Source: Pleurotus djamor (Eukaryota; Basidiomycota; Agaricomycetes; Agaricales; Pleurotaceae). Taken from it: a DNA stretch of 64,000 nt. The DNA is taken from positions 62,001 to 126,000 of the forward strand of contig JAPEVF010000048.1 in NCBI GenBank assembly GCA_029747585.1, read 5' to 3'. Below the pieces are notes generated by a model that worked only from the letters and a program-made list of their open reading frames with translations, did no database searches and was not told the origin of the DNA. Position numbers and translations under genes: made by a program. This document shows positions 35,262 through 47,241 of this stretch, piece by piece. The first letter of the stretch is position 1; every line of letters begins with the position of its first letter.

Positions 35262-36075
35262 TTATGTTTCTCCTGCATCGAACTCGGGCTTATAGTACTT
35301 CCTCAACCAAGCTTCCGCTTCAGCATTCTCCTTCTTCGCTTGCCCAATCATCTGCTCTATCCTCTCAAGTGCATCAGCCGATGCAATCGCAACACCAGCT
35401 TCCTCGTCGCGTAGCTGTCCATAGTGCTGTATCTTCGCACACGACCTCTCTACTCTCCATATCCCGATAGAGGCTGATGAACCCTTAAGGTAATGTCCGA
35501 GTCGGGACAGCTCCAGCAAATCTTTGCTTGATCTGTAAGAAACCAGATATCCAGGTTAGCCCGGATCATCCAATCCATCGCCCTTGAGGGCAGCGGAATT
35601 TGAGGGTATGACCACATACAATGCCTTTTCCATGCGACCGAACGTCTCCTCCGCTTGACCGATGTAAGCGGTAATCATCTCAAACGAGAATTCCCTGTCA
35701 TCATCATCGAGTTCGAGGATTTGTTCGAATATCACTTTATCGATAATGGCCTAGGGAACGACAACGACACCAATCAGTNAGAGGTCTTNGCGGAGGAGTG
35801 AGGCGATAAAGAGTANGCGCCTCCGNTGAATGGACAGCAGATCCATTNGGCCCGGAANNAGCNAAGACATAGTGNNNGNTACATACCGATGGTATATCGC
35901 CCTCGGGNTCTTCAGAGCTCTCCGTNTCTTCAACTGCCGCCTCGGCTTTNGCTGGGNGTGCTGCATCTTTCNCCTNTGGNNTGGATGGTTTGACNACTTC
36001 AGATGTNGANGGTTTGGCCTCAGTAGAGGGNTTCACGACAGGCGTCGTAGTCGTAGCTTTCGATGGTCCATTCAT
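35262..36075 (-). CDS. YPD1: histidine phosphotransfer (HPt) protein, YPD1-type
   Basis: Three exons (35887-36075, 35620-35750, 35262-35532) give 196 aa. Residues 1-63 are a Thr/Pro/Lys/Glu-rich disordered leader crowded with n. The HPt domain follows: DKVIFEQILELDDDDREFSF, AYIGQAEETFGRMEKAL, then LGHYLKGSSASIG with the phospho-accepting His, then AKIQHYGQLRDEEAG. YPD1 relays phosphate from hybrid histidine kinases to Ssk1 and Skn7 response regulators in osmotic and oxidative stress signalling, shuttling between cytoplasm and nucleus. The leader is longer than in yeast Ypd1 (167 aa). It is same-strand with CHL1, 124 bp upstream of it. Confidence 0.9.
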
Positions 36076-36299
36076 ACTTCNGGTATGAAGTTCGTGAGGT
36101 ACTTGTGAGCATTTCGTGCACAAGTTTGGGTTTATCAAAGGAAAAAAGGGTGCGACTTGACTCGTGATGGGATAAGCCAAGATCGCGCCAAACTGATTAT
36201 CACATAAAAAANCGGACCGACCTCGGTGCATTTCTTTCAGATGACGTCCATGCAGTACGTAGAATCTAGACCAGCTACACAAGATATAGCTAATAAGCT

Positions 36300-38071
36300 T
36301 TAAACGACTCCATCCTTNCGAAGTCGCGCGATCTCTTTCTCGGTATATCCNAACTCTTCCAAGACCTGGTAACCGAATACGTTAGACCAAGAGCGGACAT
36401 CACAGAACGAAGTACTGTTTTACCTCGTTCGTGTGCTGTGAGAGCCACGGTGGCGGTCTAGTCACTGGCATCTTCTTGCCGTTATAATGTACAGCCGGGG
36501 CAACTACCTTGATCCGACCTGCTCTCGGATGCTAAACGCAGCAGTTAGTATGACTACAAGACGCAAATCGTCATNGAACATGCGCCACTGACATCAACCT
36601 CAACAGCTGCATCGCGGGCGAGAGCCTAGACATAGACGGTCAGTTCAGACGGATGAAGTTGGGAATGGGAATTATGGGATGCTGTCGACTTGCCTGTGGA
36701 TGCTCGAACGCTTGGCGAACGTTATTAATAGGACCGAANGGGATTCTTGAAAGAGGAAGGCAGTTAGTGGCTGNCGANGNTGGAGTGGATCACCGTACCC
36801 AAGCCCAGTGAATTTTTGCAACCAGTGGTCTCTTGGACGAGTCATTAGCACATCCGTGATGATCTGAATGATTTCAGCGCGATTCTTGACCCTGGCGGCA
36901 TTCGAAGANAATNTTGCATCGTCTGCTAGTTCTGGTCGCTCNAGAATCTCGGTCGCAAAGGTCTTGAACTAGTTCGACATTACTCAGTTAGGTGGTAAGT
37001 TCGTTAGCTTGGGGGACATTGACATACCTGTCTCTCATTGCCGGTGCCAAACATGATAAAGCCATCTTTGCATGGGAATACCTGGTACGGGACNATGGAA
37101 GGGTGAGCAGTTCCGTGTCGCCCACCCTCTTGACCGGCAATCAGATAGTTGGATGCGACGTTGGCAAGACCAGCCAGCTGTGAATCAAAAAGACTACAGT
37201 CGATCCACACTCCCTTGCCTGTCTGGTGACGAGAGAGAAGTGCNGCCAAAATAGCNCCATGTGCGTAGAGTCCGGTGGCAATGTCTGTGGATGCGACACC
37301 AACTTTGCACGGAGGTCCGTTGGATTCTCCTGTGCTACAAGAGATGACGGGAAGAGGGATTATTGGTCGGATAAGCTTACATGTGCATTAGACCTCCCTC
37401 GGCTGCTATGATAACATCGTAGCCAGCAGCCTGGCTATATGGACCCGTCTGGCCGTAACCTATATAAGCATGACCACTGAAAACCNTGACNCNCGATGGA
37501 GCATNACTGACCTGTAATTGAGGTGTANATGAGACGAGGATTAATGNCCTTGCANTCCTCGTATCCAAGGCCCATACTGGCCAACTTCCCGGGTATGAAA
37601 TTCTCCACAAGAATGTCCGAGCTTGCNATCATTTTGTGCAGAATCTCAAGACCTTGTGGTTTCTTGAAGTTCACNGTGATTGACCGCTTGTTTTTATTGG
37701 CTGCTAGNAAGTAGGCGGTCTCCGGCGGGAGATGAGCAGCTTCCCCGGGGGCATCTGGTCTCAAAGGAGCCGAGGGTGGGTCCCATTGACCTTTGAATCG
37801 CCCTCCGGATCAGTGTTCGTGGCCATTGGTTGGACGATAATGAGAACGCACGGGTGTCATCGCCTCTGGTGACCTCCTCGACTTTTATGACGTCTGCGCC
37901 GAGGTCAGCGAGCAGCATTGTTGCCGTCGGGCCAGCCAAAACCCGAGTGAGGTCAACCACTTTGATGCCCTGCAGAGGGGGCTNTATTCCTTGCGCTGGT
38001 CGAGCTTGCTGCTGGTAGCATCTTCGCGTCAATGTGCGCAATGAGCACGCTGATCTCGTCAGCGACAACAT
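36300..38071 (-). CDS. SUGCT: mitochondrial CoA-transferase family III, SUGCT-like
   Basis: Multi-exon gene. Exon 1 starts [20 protein letters not shown], an Arg-rich mitochondrial presequence, then [20 protein letters not shown] and [16 protein letters not shown]. Later exons give [48 protein letters not shown] (the Asp is the expected catalytic residue of CaiB/BaiF enzymes) and [20 protein letters not shown]; the end is IARLRKDGVV. The closest family I recall is succinate-hydroxymethylglutarate CoA-transferase, which moves CoA from succinyl-CoA to glutarate or HMG. Other CaiB members remain possible. Its n characters fall at third codon positions. It is divergent from KGD1. Internal exon ends were only partly resolved. 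Confidence 0.85.
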
Positions 38072-38284
38072 AGCTGAGAAGGAGAGAAGAATTGGTCATG
38101 AGAGCGTTCAGGATGGCCGTGACGGTGTTGAGCCTCGTTTTGGTTGCCGAATGTCACGGCCACCCGAAGCCAGCCTGATTCCGGCGACTTTCCCTTTTCT
38201 CATCTTTCACCTCAACCACCACCATCTCCCTCTCTNCCCACCTGTAACTTTTTCTAGGTCGTCTGCAGCGCAGTACCTACCACA
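38072..38284. promoter_or_regulatory. bidirectional promoter of SUGCT-like gene and KGD1
   Basis: A 213-bp spacer separates the two divergent start codons of mitochondrial enzymes that use and make succinyl-CoA. Pyrimidine-rich tracts precede the KGD1 start (38185-38240); no TATA box seen. Confidence 0.5.
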
Positions 38285-41200
38285 ATGCTCTCCAGGCAGG
38301 TGCTACGTCGCTTTCCCGCAACCCCCGCACAATGGTCAAAACAAGCACCACGCGCCATCTTTGCTGTAAAACGTCATATGGCGACTCCGGCCAAGCCTCC
38401 ATCGGCGAACGACCTTTTTGCGAACGGAACAAATGCGTATTATGCAGATGAAATGTACAGACTTTGGAGGCAGGATCCCAAGTCAGTGCATGCGTCATGG
38501 GACGTTTACTTCCGCGGGATGGACAAGGGCTTGTCAAGTCCTCAAGCTTTCCAACCACCCCCGGCACATCTACCAGCCCCCGCGGATGGCGCACCGGCAT
38601 TGTACTCTACATCTGGGGAGCTAGACGACCATCTGAAGGTCCGTCGTCATTTTTCCGTTCGGGCCTTGATTTTTACCTGCGTCAGGTCCAACTTCTCGTT
38701 CGAGCCTACCAAGTTCGCGGACATCATGTTGCAGAACTGGATCCTTTGGGAATTTTGGATGCCGATTTGCGTGATTACCACCCGCCCGAGCTGGAGTTGA
38801 GTCGCTATGGGTTCACTGAGCGTGACCTCGAGAAGCAAATCACGCTAGGGCCTGGTATTCTCCCTCATTTTGCCACGGAGGATCGCAAGACCATGAAACT
38901 GGGCGAGATTATTAAACTTCTCAAAAGGATATATTGTGCGTCCAATTCCAAGAGAAGCCCCACTAGTATCTGTCTCACCCTTTATCAGGTGGTGCCGTTG
39001 GTATCCAGTATATCCACATTCCCGACAAGGAACAGTGCGACTGGATTAGAGAACGTGTTGAAATCCCCAAGCCATGGAATTACACCGTGGAGGAGAAGCG
39101 TATGATCCTCGATCGGCTCATTTGGTCAGAATCTTTCGAGAAATTCATGGCGAGCAAATATCCCAACGAGAAGCGTTTCGGTCTCGAAGGATGCGAAGCC
39201 CTCGTACCTGGTATGAAGGCGCTTATTGACCGTTCCGTCGACCATGGTGTGAAACACGTCACGATTGGCATGCCACATCGTGGTCGTTTGAACGTTCTGG
39301 CTAATGTCATCAGAAAGCCAGTCGAAGCCATCTTGAACGAGTTCTCTGGTGACGAAGGAGACTCACCTGCTGGTGACGTCAAATACCACCTTGGCGCCAA
39401 CTACGTTCGACCTACTCCTTCCGGCAAGAAAGTCTCGCTTTCTCTCGTTGCCAACCCATCGCATTTGGAGGCTGAGGACCCTGTCGTCCTTGGAAAGACC
39501 CGTGCGATCCAACACTTCGAAAATGACGAAACAACGCACAATACCGCCATGGGTGTCCTTCTACACGGTGACGCTGCCTTTGCCGGACAGGGTATCGTTT
39601 ACGAAACCATGGGAATGCATAACCTTCCTAGCTACGGTACCGGAGGAACCATCCATCTTATTGTCAACAATCAAGTTGGTTTTACCACCGACCCCCGTTT
39701 CGCGCGATCCACACCTTACCCCTCTGACATTGCCAAGGTCATCGACGCTCCCATATTCCACGTAAATGGAGACAACGTTGAAGCCGTTAACTTTGTTTGC
39801 CAACTTGCCGCGGACTACCGCGCTAAATACAAGAAGGATGTTGTCATCGATATCGTTTGCTATCGTCGCTATGGCCATAACGAAACCGATCAACCCATGT
39901 TCACCCAACCCAGGATGTACAAGGCCATCGAGAAGCAGCCCACCCCTCTTACACAGTACACGAAATTCCTTGTTGGACGGGGTACGTTCACTGAGAAGGA
40001 CATCGAGGAGCATAAGAAGTGGGTCTGGGGGATGCTAGAGACTGCTGCTGCTGCTGCCAAAGACTACGTTCCAACAAGTAAGGAATGGCTTTCTGCTTCT
40101 TGGCAAGGCTTCCCCTCCCCACGACAACTCGCTGAGCAAACACTCCCGACGCGTCCTACTGGTGCTGATGAGGCTACCCTCAAGCGCGTTGGGAAAGCGA
40201 TCTCCTCGTACCCCCAAGATTTCACTCCCCATCGCAATCTCGCGCGTATTCTTACGAACCGTGGAAAGACTGTCGAGGAGGGCGAGAACATCGATTGGTC
40301 CACTGCTGAAGCTCTCGCTTTCGGCACGCTTGCTTTGGAAAAGATCCATATCCGTGTCTCCGGCCAAGATGTTGAGCGAGGAACCTTTTCGCAGCGCCAC
40401 GCCGTCATCCACGATCAGATCAATGAATCTCAATACATCCCGTTGAACGACCTTGGTTCTGGCCAGGCCCGCTTCGTCGTGTGCAACTCGTCACTCTCCG
40501 AATACGGTACCCTCGGGTTTGAGCTGGGATACTCTCTGGTCTCGCCTGATTGTCTGACAATGTGGGAAGCTCAGTTCGGTGACTTTGCCAACAACGCTCA
40601 GTGTATTATCGATCAATTCATCGCCGCCGGTGAGCGCAAATGGCTCCAACGAACTGGCTTGGTCGTCAGCTTGCCCCACGGATACGATGGTCAAGGACCT
40701 GAACATTCTAGTGGCAGGATCGAGCGATTCCTCCAACTTTGTGACGACCATCCTCATATCTTCCCCACCCCCGAGAAGCTCGAGCGTCAACACCAAGATT
40801 GCAATATGCAAGTCGTGTACCCCACAACTCCTGCCAACTACGTGCGTTCTGATCCTCCCCCAATTAATGCTTAATCTGAGACTTTGGTGCTTTAGTTCCA
40901 CGTTTTGCGTCGTCAAATACATCGTGACTTCCGTAAACCCGTAAGCCACTCTTCGACATTGATTTGGGAATATGTTGTTTACCTTTCTCCTCTAGCTCAT
41001 CGTCTTCTTCTCTAAGAACCTCTTGCGTCACCCCAAAGCGCGCTCGAGTCTCTCTGAAATGACCGGCGAGACTAGCTTCCAGCGATACATCCCCGATCCT
41101 CATCCAGAAGGGCTCGTGGCTCCCGAGGAAGTCAAGCGTCACATCCTTTGCACAGGTAAGTAGGAACGTCCTGTATGAGAACTCCAATGCTGACTGCTAT

Positions 41201-41742
41201 GTTTCAGGTCAAGTGTATCAAACGCTTTTGGCTGAACGCGAAGCTAGGGGCCTCAACAACGTTGCTATCAGCAGGATTGAGCAGATTTCTCCATTCCCTT
41301 ACGACCTTGTAGGTTGTCCCTCATTTGCTTGAGAATTTGCGCTCACTCGATGATAGGTCACCGCACATCTCGACAAATATCCTAATGCCGATCTAATGTG
41401 GTGTCAGGTAAGCACTACCACTGCGTCGTCCCAGGTACCTTCAATGACTAACGGTTATTCTAGGAGGAGCCTCTGAACAACGGTGCTTGGAGTTACGTCG
41501 GCCCACGTATCTACACCGCTGGTAGCCAGACCACGCATCACAAAGGGAAATACCCCTACTATGCCGGCCGTGAACCTACTAGCTCAGTAGCAACTGGTAG
41601 CAAGGTATGCACGCCTTGACTTTCACCGTTGGACACAACTGACGTCATTCTTCCACAGGCCCAACATAAGAAGGAAATTGAAGAATTCCTCTCTGTGGCA
41701 TTCGATTTCGAAAACGTCAAACGCTTGCGTATAGCTTCATAA
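38285..41742 (+). CDS. KGD1: 2-oxoglutarate dehydrogenase E1 component
   Basis: Nine exons (38285-38638, 38686-38935, 38989-40841, 40896-40940, 40996-41155, 41208-41308, 41357-41407, 41464-41604, 41659-41742) sum to 1012 aa, the normal size. A basic presequence ([20 protein letters not shown]) is followed by [20 protein letters not shown] of the N-terminal segment. The thiamine-diphosphate region includes [36 protein letters not shown] and [14 protein letters not shown]; later come [17 protein letters not shown] and [20 protein letters not shown]. The enzyme decarboxylates 2-oxoglutarate in the mitochondrial TCA cycle to make succinyl-CoA with E2 and E3. It is intact, with no frame problems. 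The long central exon also shows antisense open frames with no support. Confidence 0.97.
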
Positions 41743-42212
41743 TTATATTTACTATTAGTTGTAGGAGAACCCAATATTGGCTTAGTTAGGACACGCGAAG
41801 GATCATAGACGCTTTCTCGCTTCCTTTGACGTGCTTCTTTGTTTACTTCTTGGTTTGAGTTGTTTGATTTATCGTGTCCTACTCAAGCTTAGCGACTACG
41901 ATATTCTGTCAGTCCACATGGAGTATATGTGCACCCTCCACGGCAGTCTCACTCGGCTACATGCACGCTCGGGGAACTACGTCAACCCAACATTTACTGG
42001 GCCGAGTGTACGCCCCCTTCAAGCTTCACAGTACTTCAAATCTTACTGTTCTTCGGTCTTCGGGTGTCGCTGCAAAGGCTTCGTTGACACAAATCCGATT
42101 GTACACAGTTAAACGGACTCGCAGAAAGGAAGTACGAATTTAATCGGCGACAATGTGCTAGGAGTATACCAGCCCTCGACAGTAAACTTTCTCCAAAAGA
42201 TCTGGGTTCCTT
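41743..42212. other. intergenic, convergent tails of KGD1 and F-box F
   Basis: About 470 bp holding the 3' ends of two convergent genes. The plus-strand frames of about 90 codons here have no recognisable domain. Confidence 0.4.
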
Positions 42213-43679
42213 TTATTGAGATGGGAACATCTGGAATTGACAAGGAGCAGGAAGCAATCCACGAAGATATTTCACGACTTCTTCTCGGTCCGGCACGGGT
42301 GATGCGACGATCGCAAAAGATTCCAAACTCGTAAATTTCAGTGCGGCATGGTCCTCCGGAAGCTCTGACGTTACTTGACCGTTCAACGCCAGATCCTTTA
42401 AATTTTGGCAATAGGGTATCATCTCCACTAGAGCGGAGATGTCTACACCTATGTCGTACGTTGAACACATGAGTTTGAGTGACTCGAGGGCTGGGAGTGC
42501 TTTGACGAGCGAAAGGACGAGATCGGCGTTGATGCGAATTGGCATGTCACTTATTTGGAGTATTTCCAAGTCCTTGCAACATGAGATGTACTGTATGCAG
42601 TCCACCCTTTCGTCTAGCGACTGAGGAGACACGCTGGAGGAGATAATGATCAGAGTCCTGAGGCGACGGAAGCCTTGGGTGGCTAGCGCAGCGAAAAGTG
42701 GTTCGATGGAGTTTCGATCCTCGATCATAGAAAAGATGCACAGTTGGTCCAACTTGGGTAGTTCAAATTGTCCAAGGAAAGTGATAATGGAGTGATGATC
42801 GAGGCAGACATTCAAGTTTGTGAGGGACACAAAGCTTGTGTACGAGCACGTAGACGATGGGTTTCCATCGGGCTCAATTGGGGAGGTAGAGAACCCACCA
42901 GCGAAAAGGGAAAGAGTTTGGAGCTCAGGCAGCGACGCGATACCATGCAAGAGCGAGTGCGTCCTTACTGGTATGCGAAGCTCAGCCAGTCTAACGAAGA
43001 CCTTCTTGGAGAAGATCTCTGTAAGGGTCCTCGTGGATTCGCTGAAATAATTGACCATCCCACCAAATTCTAGGACGACGAGGGAGGGTGCGAGAGAAGG
43101 AAGAGTGTTGATGGTGATTTCTCGCCAGGAAGTCGGCTTACAATCCAGTTTCAAGAATTTGAGGTTAGGTTGCAGGAAGAGAGCGAGGTATTGATGTGGC
43201 GAGTGAGGTCCGAATGTTAGACTATGGAGATTGGGGAATAAATCTGTTTTACTGGCCAAGACGGGTAATATATTCTTCAAGAAGGGAGAGCAGTCGTCGC
43301 CATAGTCTGACTTGCCGCAAGACAAGACTCTGATGCGTGAGGAATAGCTGATGAACCTTTTCCAGTCCGCTGGAGTGGGGCACTGACGCGTAAAGTAGAA
43401 GGAAGGTTCATTCTGAATGAGAGAAGTGATCAGCGCTTCAGTAAGCACCATTCCCAGACAAAGACTGACAGTGGACTCGTCCAGCTCCATGGGCCCAAGT
43501 AAATACAGAAGCACGGATAGTCGTTCAAGAGTATGGTAGAGACTGGCTAGTGCTTCATCTTTCCAACCTTTACATACACGAGCATTGGCCGAGTTTGTCT
43601 GAGGTTCTGCGAAAGCAAATATCCCTGCTAACAGTTCTGGCGTGGATAGGACTTTGCTCTGGGAATCGGAGGGTGCCAT
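42213..43679 (-). CDS. F-box/LRR protein, second lineage, member F
   Basis: The F-box is at the extreme N-terminus: MAPSDSQSKVLSTPELLAGI, then NSANARVCKGWKDEAL. The open frame is continuous (488 aa), but a 57-nt in-frame segment (43413-43469; donor GTCAGT, acceptor TTCAG with pyrimidine tract) sits where the other members of this lineage have their only intron, so the spliced product is probably 469 aa. After it come PTPADWKRFISYSSRIRVLS and TDLFPNLHSLTFGP, then irregular leucine-rich repeats (LPELQTLSLFAGGFS, LPALESLKLMCSTYD) to LRGLLPAPCQFQMFPS. The start was set at the first real ATG (43679, good context). Inferred SCF adaptor, target unknown. Confidence 0.8.
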   Translation of the reverse strand: MAPSDSQSKVLSTPELLAGIFAFAEPQTNSANARVCKGWKDEALASLYHTLERLSVLLYLLGPMELDESTVSLCLGMVLTEALITSLIQNEPSFYFTRQCPTPADWKRFISYSSRIRVLSCGKSDYGDDCSPFLKNILPVLASKTDLFPNLHSLTFGPHSPHQYLALFLQPNLKFLKLDCKPTSWREITINTLPSLAPSLVVLEFGGMVNYFSESTRTLTEIFSKKVFVRLAELRIPVRTHSLLHGIASLPELQTLSLFAGGFSTSPIEPDGNPSSTCSYTSFVSLTNLNVCLDHHSIITFLGQFELPKLDQLCIFSMIEDRNSIEPLFAALATQGFRRLRTLIIISSSVSPQSLDERVDCIQYISCCKDLEILQISDMPIRINADLVLSLVKALPALESLKLMCSTYDIGVDISALVEMIPYCQNLKDLALNGQVTSELPEDHAALKFTSLESFAIVASPVPDREEVVKYLRGLLPAPCQFQMFPSQ

Positions 43680-44073
43680 GGGTTCTGGAACGTAGGTCGC
43701 GGCAGGAGAGTCCAACCAACTTAACGAGCGCCAATCTCGCTTTCGGACACCCTCAGAACCATGATCTTGTTCCTCTGGGTCTGGATGTTGCTATAGTCCA
43801 TTGGTTGACACCACATTACATTGAGAGAGTCACGAGAGTCACAGGATGTGATAGGGCTAAGCATATTAACAAAACTCGGTCAAGATTGGGTATATGCGAG
43901 AGCAGTGATATGATATGTGTACAAAGGTGCTACTTGCAATGAATTGAGAGAATATTTGCGGAGATGAGGTGGGGAATGAGTCCGTGAGTTGGGATGTGTG
44001 AGTTGGGGTGTGCTGGAATATGCTAGGATGCGAAAAGGATGGCTCTTCAAACTTGGTGTGGGGGTATATCGCT
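43680..44073. other. intergenic, upstream of F-box F, downstream of TRL1
   Basis: 394 bp between two minus-strand genes. No TATA box or other motif noted. Confidence 0.4.
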
Positions 44074-46826
44074 TCAATACATGCCTCTTAGTCGGCCTAC
44101 CACGACGATGCCTTGGCCTTCAGCTGCTCCTTCGACCAGCGCGAGGTGCTCAATCTTGTTACTCCCCGGGCCAGGACTCGTCTCCGCGCCTTGCTTCCAA
44201 GCAGCCACCAAATCTTTAGCCTCAACTGGGGGTACCTTGTCGTTCAACGTCCCAACCGTCACATGCAAGCGCCCCTTCACATCCTCCCTCAGACCGTCCA
44301 GGAATCTTTGGGTTTCCGCTTGCACACCAAGATCGCCGTCCTGTGTGTGGACACCGAAATCATCCACAACGAGCGCCATGACCCTCCCATCCCAAACGGC
44401 ATGACTCAGTCGAAGCCAGAACAACGGTGGCTTCTTACTGCCAACACCCAATTGATCAACAGCGGCGCAAAGATCCCAAACGGACTGTTCATCAGGCAGG
44501 GACTTCTTATGTGTAACCGTAACGTGTGGCATCTTCGTGACTCGGCCTCTTGTCGTCAGATGCTTCCAAAACGCGATGCTAACTTCATTAGAAGCAAGAG
44601 AGTCCAGTCTCCCGTTGATCAGGGAGGTTATGTCGATTTCGGGCAGCATAGCAAAGTATCGAGGTTCAGACTTCTTCTTCTTCCCTTTTGTGGCCTTCGC
44701 ACCATCTTGTCCAGTCTTTTTCGTGGTATCAGGGGTGTACTCCTTCGCCTTCTCCACGCCTTCCAATATCTTGCTACGAGAAGGTCTTGGTAGCTGGAGT
44801 TCCTTGCATATCCCATCGACGGCCCGTGAGATGGATTGCTCTAGGTCTTCCTGGATGTCCATGTCAATCACCGCATCGCATTCGGCCTCGGTGAGATCCT
44901 CGGTCTTTTCGATGAACATCCACACGACATCCTCATGCTCGCGCTTAACCGTCTCGTCAGCAAGGAGCGACTGGTGGTTGGTCCCACGACCAAGGATGCG
45001 CGTCGAGGCTAATCTGTGAATGGCTGGTAGTGAGAGCGGATTCGGATTCAATGTTGTTGGGGTGGCAAAAAGAACGTGACTCCAGTTGAGGGCAAGCAAC
45101 CGGACTGGAGGATCAAAGGTGGCCGTAGCTTCACGAAGACCATCGCGATGTTGCTTGAGGTGATTATTCCTGGGTTGACCATAAGTTGACGTTGAAGGGA
45201 GGGAAGAATGACCAACGGCTCACTTGTCTGCGATGACGACGTCGTGTGTTTCCAACAGCGAAANCAACGTTTTTCAAAAATATAGGCGCAGCCTTTTTGG
45301 CCTTGACATCATCGGATTGAGTGTGTCCGAAACCGAAAATGTGAGCTAGCGCAACGGCCACAGCAGTTTTTCCTAGTCAAAGAGTCAAAAAAAANCGTGC
45401 GGAGGAATGACAAGAAAACTCACCACAGCCAGGAATGGCGATCGGCACAATGACGGTTTTGCCAAATTTCTGGGACTCGCCACCTTCAACTTCCACCTGG
45501 ACGTCGCCGCCTGAAGCGAAGAATCTTTCTCTGGTCGCAATGATTCCCTTGCCAGAATTATACAGCTTGAACTTCGGCCCAAGCTTGCCCCCATTCGCCT
45601 TCATCTCTTCCTTCAGCTCGTTGCACACCCATGCCGCGTACTTTCGAGTCTCGGCCCTCCTCATCTTTGCCTTCGGGAGCGTAGCCAAGATAGTTTTCGT
45701 CGGACTCGCCATGCTCAATTCAGAGGCCTTCTTCGAGGTCGTCGTCAACTTGCTAATCATCATCTTCGTGATCTCCCTCCAGTCACGGTACATCATGTAT
45801 GGTTCGTCAAACTTGATCTTGAAGAAGAAAGATGAACCAGTGGTGTAGGGACTCCGATCGGAGCGTGTGTCCCCTTTCGTTGGTGGCTCGCTGACTCGAC
45901 ATCGCACTACGAACCCTTCTACGGCTTCGTCGCCCCATTTGCCGGTCTTTCCTACTGTCTCCGAGAATTCTTTGACTGCAGCAATAGTGGGCAAGACGAT
46001 CGATCGCGTGCGGATGAAGCCCCATTCTTGAGCAAAGGCATCCACCTCTGCCTGATCCAGCGTGTCGAAGTCGCCAGAGGACCTATTGAGACCGTGGAGA
46101 TGAAGCCCTGTCTGCTCGTGGGGGATAGGGCAGGACGTGCTCCTCGAATGAATCATCACACAGCTGTCGAAGAAGATTTGAAGTCGCGTCAGAATCGTGT
46201 AAATAGCTAAAAGGCAGGTCGCACCTCAGCGACAGCAGTCAGGTTCTTCTCCCAGAGTACAGCAGCAAGGTCCTTCTCTTCCTTGCCTTTCTTCACAAAG
46301 TATCTGCGCAGCCAGTCCTCGCCAACCTCTGCGTGACTCCGGCTCGCGCACGATACGCTCCCGACTGAATGTTTTGAGGTGATAAGCAGCTTCGTGGGCG
46401 TCAGCGCAGCGATAAAAATGATACACCCGTTCGATTTCAAAGTCATCGTATACGGCGCCTCGGTGTGGGCTTCGAGAGAAGGCCACTATAGGTCATTGTG
46501 AGTTATGACATCCAACTCGCGAAAGCACCAGCACGCACCGTCGTCCAGGGCACTTCACCAATATTGAAGAACTTGTCATAACCTCTAGCAACGATCCTGT
46601 AGCCCCCCTCGACGTCCTGACTGAATAGGCCTCTCGCAAGGGTTGGGAACGGACTCGGGATATCATAGTACTTGAATTCATTCATCTTCCAGCTCCTCAC
46701 AGTGATGTTCGGGTCTGCTGGCGCTGGACAGTCCGACCATTTTACAAGTTTGGGAGCTCTTGCGTTGAGAGCTACGAGCGAAGTGATGAGGTCCGAGTCC
46801 TTTTGGTTGAAAACTGCTGCCGCCAT
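44074..46826 (-). CDS. TRL1: fungal tRNA ligase (ligase-kinase-CPDase)
   Basis: Five exons (46539-46826, 46225-46485, 45424-46163, 45224-45372, 44074-45169) give 843 aa after two single-base corrections. The adenylyltransferase domain has YTMTLKSNGCIIFIAA, with the nucleotidyl-accepting Lys in KSNG, and ELCDDSFEEHVLPYP. The kinase P-loop PGCGKTAVAVALAH is split by an intron after its second Gly codon begins. The C-terminal cyclic phosphodiesterase has the two H-x-T motifs HVTVTHK and HVTVGTL. TRL1 joins tRNA halves after intron removal and joins HAC1-type mRNA in the unfolded protein response. Two frame breaks occur: an n at 45264 and one extra base in a G run at 46120-46124. For an essential gene both are most simply sequence errors. 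Confidence 0.93.
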
Positions 46827-47241
46827 GGTTCGAATCGATGAAAAGGGTGATGATCTGATAAACAGATGGGCCCGAAAGCCTGTGCTCAGCTGTAGGAGTA
46901 TTTTGAAGAGATTTTACGAGGCTGGCTGCTTTTTAGTGCGGTGTTGCGAGTCATCTCGCGTCCGTTCACTTAGACAGGTTCGAGTCAAAAACGTAAGACA
47001 GGGGCTCCGTGGAACTAAGAGCAATGCGCGGAAGACTTGAGTGATGCCGCCCAGAGTCCGATGCAAGAAATTGCAATTTTGTCATAGGATATTGCTGGCG
47101 GATGGACACACAGCGTTGAAAATTTATAGTCTACTCTATATACCACGAACTCAAGAGCTAGAGCCACCCTGTTGAATTACGCGTAGGCTCAATCATTACG
47201 GTATTAGGTTGATACCTGGAACAATACACTCACCGCTGAGT
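46827..47241. other. intergenic, upstream of TRL1, downstream of F-box G
   Basis: 415 bp. No open frame of interest and no promoter element I can support. Confidence 0.4.

Noticed and set aside
37000..37410. Plus-strand frames opposite the CoA-transferase
   Set aside because: The minus strand carries clear CaiB/BaiF motifs with synonymous n; the plus frames are shadows.
39561..40433. Antisense open frames within KGD1
   Set aside because: They mirror the codon usage of the long conserved KGD1 exon and carry no recognisable motif.
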